Source: Maribacter huludaoensis | GTDB lineage: Bacteria > Bacteroidota > Bacteroidia > Flavobacteriales > Flavobacteriaceae | Direction of reading: 5' to 3' | Assembly: GCF_029350945.1 (NCBI RefSeq) | Contig: NZ_JARKMS010000003.1 | Location: forward strand, 124,001 to 188,000 | DNA: 64,000 nt | Shown: positions 55,242 through 64,000 of the stretch, piece after piece | How the letters are laid out: each line of letters opens with the position of its first letter | Numbering within the stretch: position 1 is the first letter of the stretch | The notes under the pieces: model-generated | The model's input: the letters and a program-made list of their open reading frames with translations, nothing else | The model's database searches: none | What the model was told of the DNA's origin: nothing | Position numbers and translations under genes: made by a program

Positions 55242-55640
55242 ATGCGATCAAATGAAATTTCTTTTCGAATTAGATACTCAGAAACTGACCAGATGGGGGT
55301 TGTCTATCATGGTAATTATGCTCAATATTTGGAATTGGCAAGAGTTGAATGGTTAAGGTCGTTAGGAATTTCTTACAAAAGTATGGAGGAGGGCGGAATT
55401 ATGCTTCCGGTGATTAGTTTGTCCATTAAATATTTAAAATCTGCGAAGTATGATGATTTGGTAACCGTAAAGGTAATTTTGACGAAAAAACCTGCGGTAA
55501 GAATTGAATTTGATTATGAAATGACAAATGAAGCGGGAGAATTATTGGCGACCGCAAATACGGTTTTGGTATTTATGGATAAGAAAAGAAATAGACCCAC
55601 TAAATGTCCGCAGCTATTATTGGACAAATTGGAATATTAA
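55242..55640 (+). CDS. acyl-CoA thioesterase, YbgC/4HBT type
   Basis: A 132-residue hot-dog protein. ETDQMGVVYHGNYAQYLELA near 14 contains the active Asp/His block of the YbgC family (D...G..yH.nY..y.E.aR). It should cleave short or medium acyl-CoA. Convergent with the YigZ gene, 3 bases apart. Confidence 0.9.
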   Translation: MRSNEISFRIRYSETDQMGVVYHGNYAQYLELARVEWLRSLGISYKSMEEGGIMLPVISLSIKYLKSAKYDDLVTVKVILTKKPAVRIEFDYEMTNEAGELLATANTVLVFMDKKRNRPTKCPQLLLDKLEY

Positions 55641-55643
55641 AGA

Positions 55644-56246
55644 TTAGTCGTTTGCCTTGATTTCTAATTTGTGATGTGCTTTAAAAAGTTTCATTGTTTT
55701 TTTTAAATCACTTTTATTTACAGCTAAAATCATTTTGCATTTTAAATGCAAATCTTGTGATACAATGGTTAATTGGTGTTTTTTGACCAATCGCATTACA
55801 ATGTCCATTTCTGAATATTCAAAAGTAACGGTTAGTTCTTCTTGTAATACTTTGGTGATTATTGCCGCATTTTCCAATGCTAGCTTTGCAGTTTCCTTGT
55901 AAGCACTGATCAATCCACCAACACCTAGTTTGGTGCCGCCAAATATTCGTACCACTGCAACTAGAATGTTGGTTACATCAAAAGATTGTATTTGCCCATA
56001 AATTGGCATACCGGCAGAATTGTTGGGTTCTCCGTCGTCATTGGCACGATAAGACTTAGATTCAACACCCATTTGCCATGCGTAGCACACATGGTTGGCG
56101 GTGGGGTATTCTTTTTTTAATGTCTCTATGTGTTCTTTAATACTATCTTCGTCGGAAACCGGAAAGCAGTACCCGTAAAACTTACTTTTTCGCTCTTTGA
56201 ACAATAGGGGATCAGAAGGTTTTGAAATGGTTTTATAGGTGTCCAT
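55644..56246 (-). CDS. YigZ/IMPACT family protein
   Basis: A 200-residue protein. KERKSKFYGYCFPVSDEDSI opens the UPF0029 N-terminal domain, then YPTANHVCYAWQMG, NDDGEPNNSAGMPIYGQIQS and GGTKLGVGGLISAYKETAKL identify the YigZ/IMPACT family. The C-terminal part is the DUF1949 domain (about 135-200). The role is not settled; relatives affect translation control in eukaryotes. It ends the ribD operon. Confidence 0.92.
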   Translation of the reverse strand: MDTYKTISKPSDPLLFKERKSKFYGYCFPVSDEDSIKEHIETLKKEYPTANHVCYAWQMGVESKSYRANDDGEPNNSAGMPIYGQIQSFDVTNILVAVVRIFGGTKLGVGGLISAYKETAKLALENAAIITKVLQEELTVTFEYSEMDIVMRLVKKHQLTIVSQDLHLKCKMILAVNKSDLKKTMKLFKAHHKLEIKAND

Positions 56247-56267
56247 ATATGTTGTGCCAAGCAGAAT

Positions 56268-57149
56268 TTAAAGGTACGTCATTATTTTAGGGCCAAAAGC
56301 CACTAGAATAATACTGAAAATTGCCAAACCTATACCAAACCAGTTTTTAATGCTTAATCTTTCTTTAAACAATAGTATGCCTAAAAGCGTGGAGAACATT
56401 ACAATGGCCACATTGTTAATAGTAAACACAGATGCGCTGTTCCAAGTTGGGTGCTGTAAGGCTTTTAATAAGAAATATATGGAGAAGTAATTGGGGACGC
56501 CCAAACAAATTCCACCAATAATATTTTTGAAATTTATTTTTAATCGTTGTTGGGTGGATTTATATCCGATAAAAAATAAGCCGAATATTCCTGCTGATGC
56601 AAAAACCGTTGCGGAGAACAGTGCGTATTCTTCTTCGGGCATATGCGCATCTTGAAAGTATTTTATGCTTGTGTCTATTATGCCTGATCCTAGAAAAACT
56701 AAGACCGGTAGGGCAAATGCCCATTTTTCAGCTTTTATTTTGTTTTCCTTTAAAGAAGTGAAGTAAACGGCCAACAATGCGAGAATTATTCCTAAAATTT
56801 CTAATATGCTTAAAACTTCCCTGTAGAAGAATACTCCAAACAATACCGGAATGGTGAGTGACATTTTAGTGGCAACAGAGGCTACGGATACACCTAGCTT
56901 TTGTGAAGTGGCTGCCATTAAATTAAATATTAGTATGAATAATAGACCAAGAAGTAGGCTTCCCCAAAACCAGCTCTTTTGTGGTATGTCATATACATTG
57001 ATCGGTTCTTTATAATATAGTAAGCCTACAATGCAAGCAATGAAGTAGTTAGTGATAATGGCATAAATTGTTTGTACCCGATACTTGGCAAATAATTTAA
57101 AAACCACAAAAATTAAGCTGGAGAAAAGAATACTGAGCGCTAAATACAT
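56268..57149 (-). CDS. EamA/DMT family transporter
   Basis: A 293-residue membrane protein with ten hydrophobic segments in two repeats of five, the EamA plan (GVSVASVATKMSLTIPVLFG in the first repeat, GICLGVPNYFSIYFLLKALQ in the second). It probably exports or imports a small metabolite. Directly follows the HAD gene by one base, and precedes YigZ by 21. Substrate unknown. Confidence 0.9.
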   Translation of the reverse strand: MYLALSILFSSLIFVVFKLFAKYRVQTIYAIITNYFIACIVGLLYYKEPINVYDIPQKSWFWGSLLLGLLFILIFNLMAATSQKLGVSVASVATKMSLTIPVLFGVFFYREVLSILEILGIILALLAVYFTSLKENKIKAEKWAFALPVLVFLGSGIIDTSIKYFQDAHMPEEEYALFSATVFASAGIFGLFFIGYKSTQQRLKINFKNIIGGICLGVPNYFSIYFLLKALQHPTWNSASVFTINNVAIVMFSTLLGILLFKERLSIKNWFGIGLAIFSIILVAFGPKIMTYL

Positions 57150-57755
57150 TTATACTATGCGGCTTAAAGTTTCTAAAACATCTTCTTTTCCTACTTGAAG
57201 GTTCCAACACTGTATTCCTAGTTTAGATGCGCTATCTGTATTTTCTTTGGTATCATCAATGAAAAAGGTTTCTGATGCGTTCAAATTATTATCGCTAAGC
57301 ACCTTTTCATATATATTGGCATTAGGTTTTCGCATTTTCATTTCTTGTGATAGGTAGAAGACCTCAAAACAATTTTTAAACCTTAAAAATCGCTCCATTC
57401 CCATAGACTCCTTAACCTTGTCAATGTGAAGATCGTTAGTATTGCTCAACAAGAACAGTCGGTATTGATTGTCGGCTTTCAACTTTTCAATAAACTTTAG
57501 GCGTTCTTCGGGAAAGTCCAGTATAATGGAATTCCAGGCATCTATAATCTGAGATTTAGAAGCGTTGGTGAAAATGTCTTGCAGTTTTTCAACAAACACG
57601 TCAGACGTTATTAAGCCCATTTCATATGACTTGAAAATGGCATCTAAATCCGGAGTCAATTCGGTAAATCCAAATTTTGCCATTTCTATTAACGGCGCTT
57701 GTTTGTCAAGATTGATAAATATATCACCAAAATCGAAAATTATATTTTTAATCAT
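57150..57755 (-). CDS. HAD family hydrolase (HAD-IA, YihX-like)
   Basis: A 201-residue phosphatase-like protein. Motif I IIFDFGDIFINLD (nucleophile Asp and second Asp), motif II LLSNTND near 105, motif III Lys in KMRKPNANIY, and motif IV FFIDDTKENTDSA near 165. Overlaps ribD by 8 bases. In such operons a HAD protein may serve as the missing riboflavin-pathway phosphatase (for the 5-amino-6-ribitylamino uracil phosphate); this is inference. Confidence 0.88.
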   Translation of the reverse strand: MIKNIIFDFGDIFINLDKQAPLIEMAKFGFTELTPDLDAIFKSYEMGLITSDVFVEKLQDIFTNASKSQIIDAWNSIILDFPEERLKFIEKLKADNQYRLFLLSNTNDLHIDKVKESMGMERFLRFKNCFEVFYLSQEMKMRKPNANIYEKVLSDNNLNASETFFIDDTKENTDSASKLGIQCWNLQVGKEDVLETLSRIV

Positions 57756-58854
57756 TTCTAAGTATGGTTAGTTGGTCGGTCAAAATTTCCATTTGTTTTA
57801 TTATTCGTCCTGTGGGTTTTGGAGCTTTTATTCCTTTTTGAAATTCGGCTGCTCCTCTGAAGATTCGAGCTTCGTCCCATAAGTCAGCATCAATAAAACT
57901 TTGTAATGTTTGTGATCCGCCTTCAATAATGACACTTTGTAGCTGCTCTTCAAACATCAGATTACATAATTGCTGCGATAATTGAGATTCAAAATTCAAA
58001 ATTTTATAGGTAACTCCTTTAACGTACTTTGTGGTATCTACTATTTGTGTACATACTATCGTTTTTTGCTGTCCATCTAAAACATGAAAATCTTTAGAAA
58101 TCCTTAGATTTCTATCAAGAACAATTCGTGTAGGTGCTTTTCCCGTCCACTGTCTAATATTCAATTGTGGGTTGTCAGCTAACACAGTGTTGGTGCCTAC
58201 TAGTATACTTGGTTCTTCACTACGCCATTTGTGTACCAATTGCCGAGATTTGGTGTTTGTAATCCAATAGGGTTTCTTTTCTTCTTCTCGTATTAAAGGC
58301 TCTGGAGCAATAAATCCGTCAGATGTTTCCGCCCATTTTAAAATGATGTAGGGCCTCTTTTTGGTAAAAAAAGTTAAGAATCGTTTATGGTGTTCCGTGC
58401 ATTCTTGTTCTAAAACACCAACAATTACTTCGCAACCCGCCGCTTTCAATTTTTTTATACCATTACCAGCTACTTTTTCATAAGGGTCCTTTAGCCCAAT
58501 GACAACCTTAGGTATTCCCAATCTTACGATTAAATCCGCACAAGGTGGAGTTTTGCCATAATGAGAGCAAGGTTCTAAGGTTACATAAATAGTAGCATTT
58601 TTGAGTAGCGTACTGTCTTTTACCGAGTTTATAGCATTCACCTCGGCATGTGAACCACCATAAGCACTGGTAAACCCTTCACCAATAATTGTGTCATTAT
58701 ACACAATTACTGCACCTACCATGGGGTTGGGCGCTGTAGTACCCAATCCGTTTTTTGCAATTTCAATACACCGTTGCATATATCTCTCATCTGCAGAAAG
58801 TGCGTTTGATTGAGATGGTATTGAATTTGTAGAATCAAGATTATTAATGGACAT
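57748..58854 (-). CDS. ribD: bifunctional riboflavin biosynthesis deaminase/reductase
   Basis: Deaminates and reduces the pyrimidine intermediate of riboflavin synthesis. The 368-residue protein starts at ATG 58854 (the codon before is TTG). N-terminal zinc deaminase: MQRCIEIAKNGLGTTAPNPM, HAEVNAI and PCSHYGKTPPCADL. C-terminal reductase (about 155-368): PYIILKWAETSDGFI and VGTNTVLADNPQLNIR. It is followed by HAD, EamA and YigZ genes in one operon. Confidence 0.95.
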   Translation of the reverse strand: MSINNLDSTNSIPSQSNALSADERYMQRCIEIAKNGLGTTAPNPMVGAVIVYNDTIIGEGFTSAYGGSHAEVNAINSVKDSTLLKNATIYVTLEPCSHYGKTPPCADLIVRLGIPKVVIGLKDPYEKVAGNGIKKLKAAGCEVIVGVLEQECTEHHKRFLTFFTKKRPYIILKWAETSDGFIAPEPLIREEEKKPYWITNTKSRQLVHKWRSEEPSILVGTNTVLADNPQLNIRQWTGKAPTRIVLDRNLRISKDFHVLDGQQKTIVCTQIVDTTKYVKGVTYKILNFESQLSQQLCNLMFEEQLQSVIIEGGSQTLQSFIDADLWDEARIFRGAAEFQKGIKAPKPTGRIIKQMEILTDQLTILRND

Positions 58855-58931
58855 CAAACTTTACCTTTATACGCATATCACGTATCTTCACACCTCAAAA
58901 ATAGTACTTTAAAACCTATTGCATAGTTCAT

Positions 58932-59417
58932 ATGGAAAATGTGGTGATACGTGAAATTAAAAAGGAAGATAACCCGCAAGTTGCTAGGGTAATACGGCAG
59001 GTGTTGGAAGATTTGGGAGTGCCAAAAGTGGGCACGGCCTATGAAGACCCGTCATTGAATAACATGTATGAGCATTATAATAAACCCAAGGCCACTTATT
59101 TTGTGATTGAAGAAAATGGTTCAATTTTAGGCTGTGCCGGTATTGCACAACTAGATAATTACAACGGTAATATTTGTGAGCTTCAGAAAATGTACTTTTT
59201 GCAAGAAGCCAGAGGCAAAGGGGCGGGTCATAAAATGATCAATGTATGTTTGGATAAAGCCAAGGAATACGGTTTTGATGCCTGTTATTTGGAGACAATG
59301 CCCTATATGGAAGCTGCCCAAAAATTGTATAAGAAAATGGGCTTTGAATATATAGATGCCCGTATGGGGGATACCGGTCATTATTCCTGTCCTGTATTTA
59401 TGCTTAAAACATTGTAA
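58932..59417 (+). CDS. GNAT family N-acetyltransferase
   Basis: A 161-residue protein. The acetyl-CoA site is EARGKGAGHKMINVCLDKA near 95, and the family end EAAQKLYKKMGFEYIDARMG is clear. The opening IREIKKEDNPQVARVIRQVL is common to one flavobacterial group. First gene of the prmC operon, two bases before it. Substrate unknown. Confidence 0.88.
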   Translation: MENVVIREIKKEDNPQVARVIRQVLEDLGVPKVGTAYEDPSLNNMYEHYNKPKATYFVIEENGSILGCAGIAQLDNYNGNICELQKMYFLQEARGKGAGHKMINVCLDKAKEYGFDACYLETMPYMEAAQKLYKKMGFEYIDARMGDTGHYSCPVFMLKTL

Positions 59418-59419
59418 TT

Positions 59420-60285
59420 GTGCTGTTAAAAGAGGTAAAGAATATTTTTCATGCAGAATTAGACGCTATCTATGGTAAAGATGAAGTAAACAGCTTTTTC
59501 TATCTACTTATTGAGCACTATTTTGAATTAGAGCGTTTTGTATTGGCGTTACAACCTAATCTTAATATAGAAAAAGAACAAGAGACTATCTTGTTTAAGG
59601 CGTTGTCCGAATTGAAGTTACATAAACCTATTCAACATATTACACGTACTGCCCATTTTATGGACTTAGATTTTAAGGTTAATAAGCATGTGTTGATACC
59701 AAGACCCGAAACCGAAGAATTGGTTCGGTGGATTTTGGATGATGTTAAAGAACTAAATCAATCTTTAACTATTTTAGACATGGGTACGGGTAGCGGTTGT
59801 ATTCCTATTTCTTTAGATAAAAATCTGGCGGATGCTAAAGTGTATGCGTTGGACGTTTCGCCACAAGCCTTAGTGGTTGCTGAAGAAAACAATAGAATGC
59901 TTGGTGCAAATGTTACCTTTGTTAAGGCGGATATGTTGTCCTTAAATTCTAAAACCTCACCAAAAGAATTAGATCAGAAATTTGATATTATTATTTCTAA
60001 TCCGCCATATGTACGAGAATTGGAAAAAGCAGAAATGCAAAATAATGTAATAGACCATGAGCCAAGTTTGGCACTTTTTGTTCCAGATGAAGACCCGTTA
60101 AAGTTTTACGAGGCAGTAGTAAATTTTGCGACTGAAAACTTGAATAAAAATGGTTGTCTGTATTTGGAGATTAATCAGTATTTAGGAAAAGAAACCAAGC
60201 GAATATTGCAACAATCTAATTTTAAGACTATCGAATTAAGACCAGATATGTTTGGTAATGACCGTATGATAAAAGGGATAAGAAA

Positions 60286-60289
<4 letters not shown>
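59420..60289 (+). CDS. prmC: peptide chain release factor N5-glutamine methyltransferase
   Basis: Methylates the GGQ glutamine of release factors. The 289-residue protein starts with GTG at 59420. Motifs: RPETEELVRWI near 93, AdoMet-binding LDMGTGSGCIPISL near 115, and catalytic NPPYV near 193. It overlaps the next gene by four bases (ATGA). Confidence 0.95.
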
Positions 60290-62864
<2,575 letters not shown>

Positions 62865-62870
62865 ATCATT

Positions 62871-64000
62871 ATGGATATTTTTACAATAATTTCAGTACTT
62901 GTTTTTCTTTCGGCAATTTTTGGATATATAAATGCCCGCTTTTTAAAACTGCCCAATAGTATTGGCTTAATGTTGATTACTATTGTGTTTACTTTGGCTG
63001 TATTTGCTATTGGCTATGTAGACGATACGTTGATAAACGCAGAGCGTTACATTATTACACAGATAGATTTTAAAACGGTGCTGCTAGATATTATGTTGAG
63101 TTTCCTGTTATTTGCAGGGGCGCTTCATACCAATTTTGAACAGCTGAAAGTACAGCGTTGGCCCATACTGGTATTCTCAACATTAGGTGTTTTGGTGTCT
63201 ACCTTTTTAGTGGGGACCAGTATGTATTATTTGTTGCAGTTGTTGGGTATGCAGATCAATTTTATTTACTGTTTGTTATTTGGATCTCTTATATCACCAA
63301 CAGATCCTATTGCCGTTTTGGGAATTTTAAAAAAGGCCGGTGCTCCAAAAAAGTTGGAAACCAAAATTGTGGGAGAATCATTGTTCAATGATGGCGTAGG
63401 GGTTGTTGTATTCTTAACGATATTTCAACTCGCATCTGCAACAGAGGTAGCTGTATCTCCATTAGATATTATAGAACTATTTGGGGTTGAGGTAATTGGC
63501 GGGTTGGCATTGGGTCTGGCCCTAGGTTGGGGAACGTATAAATTAATGCGATCCATTGACGATTATGATATAGAGGTAATCATAACATTGGCAACGGTAA
63601 TGGTAGGTACATTGATAGCGCAGAAATTCCATTTATCGGCACCTTTGGCAATGGTGGCTGCTGGTTTGGTAGTTGGTAACGACACCGTTCGCGATTCTGC
63701 CATGTCAGAGACCACGGAGACCTATGTAGATAAATTTTGGGAGCTTTTAGATATTCTGTTGAATACCTTGTTATTTGTATTGATAGGGATGGAAATGCTG
63801 GTACTGACATTTAAAACAGAATATATTTTTGCAGGTTTATTGGCAATTCCGCTAGTATTGCTTTGTCGCTATCTTTCATTAATGCTTCCTATTAAATTCT
63901 TTGAAGAGAAATTGGATTTTGTGCCAAGGACCAATTTGGTAATGACCTGGGGAGGATTGCGCGGTGGTATATCTATAGCATTGGCATTAGGTCTTTCAGA
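62871..64000 (+). CDS. cation:proton antiporter, CPA1/NhaP type (partial, runs off the window)
   Basis: At least 376 codons with no stop to the window end. The start ATG at 62871 follows ligA by 6 bases. It has at least ten hydrophobic segments. The family motifs are [16 protein letters not shown] and [18 protein letters not shown], with the paired acidic residues (ND) for cation exchange, as in NhaP-type CPA1 antiporters. It likely exchanges Na or K for H at the inner membrane. The C-terminal end is missing from the window. Confidence 0.93.
   Translation, partial: MDIFTIISVLVFLSAIFGYINARFLKLPNSIGLMLITIVFTLAVFAIGYVDDTLINAERYIITQIDFKTVLLDIMLSFLLFAGALHTNFEQLKVQRWPILVFSTLGVLVSTFLVGTSMYYLLQLLGMQINFIYCLLFGSLISPTDPIAVLGILKKAGAPKKLETKIVGESLFNDGVGVVVFLTIFQLASATEVAVSPLDIIELFGVEVIGGLALGLALGWGTYKLMRSIDDYDIEVIITLATVMVGTLIAQKFHLSAPLAMVAAGLVVGNDTVRDSAMSETTETYVDKFWELLDILLNTLLFVLIGMEMLVLTFKTEYIFAGLLAIPLVLLCRYLSLMLPIKFFEEKLDFVPRTNLVMTWGGLRGGISIALALGLS

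Overview
The window looks like a chromosomal segment of a marine-type member of the Flavobacteriaceae (Bacteroidota). The evidence is the low-GC sequence, many Bacteroidota-specific families (DUF4252, DUF4249, DUF4294, Oar-type and CarboxypepD_reg TonB receptors, a SerB-SerA fusion, monomeric isocitrate dehydrogenase), Bacteroidota-style promoters (TAnnTTTG -7 boxes) and weak Shine-Dalgarno signals. I saw no insertion sequence, prophage, CRISPR array, rRNA or tRNA. This is mostly core genome with a few lineage-specific genes.

Layout. 1-2.4 kb: the tail of an ECF sigma factor gene, a small membrane protein and three DUF4252 genes in a row. 2.5-4.3 kb: two convergent MscS channels. 4.4-9.2 kb: purB and a HEAT-like neighbour, a haem-binding protein, a sirtuin, TrmH, SRPBCC and VOC proteins. 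9.2-15 kb (minus): secreted GH13 amylase, a CarboxypepD_reg protein, a DEAD-box helicase with a long leader, a DUF4337-like protein and the Ham1/RdgB pyrophosphatase. 15-20.7 kb (plus): ICMT-like methyltransferase, SatD/DUF3307/hydrolase operon, SerB-SerA fusion, PilJ-domain protein. 20.8-26 kb: rlmH, then nadC-brkB-DUF2147-priA. 26-31.3 kb: LytTR regulator, rpsF-rpsR-rplI, Oar-like receptor. 31.4-37.2 kb: DUF6495-like, hisS, SDR, RbsD/FucU, Nudix, M42 peptidase, DUF4294. 37.2-49.1 kb (minus): DUF6095/DUF4249/TonB receptor, icd, a 638-bp structured intergenic region, rplS, trmD, coiled-coil membrane protein, long-form GAPDH, HtrA. 49.2-52.4 kb (plus): dapF-GNAT-mltG and a lysozyme-fold protein. 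52.4-55 kb (minus): dnaA-LMW-PTP-RsmI-like. 55.2-58.9 kb: thioesterase, then ribD-HAD-EamA-YigZ (minus). 58.9-64 kb (plus): GNAT-prmC-LOG-ligA-antiporter; the last gene runs off the window.

The genes serve translation (rpsF, rpsR, rplI, rplS, trmD, rlmH, trmH, prmC, hisS, RsmI-like), replication and repair (dnaA, priA, ligA), central metabolism (icd, GAPDH, SerB-SerA, purB, nadC, ribD, dapF), envelope work (mltG, HtrA, TonB receptors, MscS) and stress response (ECF sigma/DUF4252).

No clearly new multi-gene system is visible. The best candidate for something undescribed is the intergenic region at 43.1-43.7 kb. On the minus strand it has a -33/-7-like promoter, a 9-bp closing stem over about 108 nt, an overlapping alternative hairpin and a 13-bp terminal hairpin. 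This would fit a 6S-like RNA of about 190 nt or an attenuating leader of icd. Second is a 10-base motif shared by the leaders of the DEAD-box helicase and rplS, about 40 nt before each start codon.
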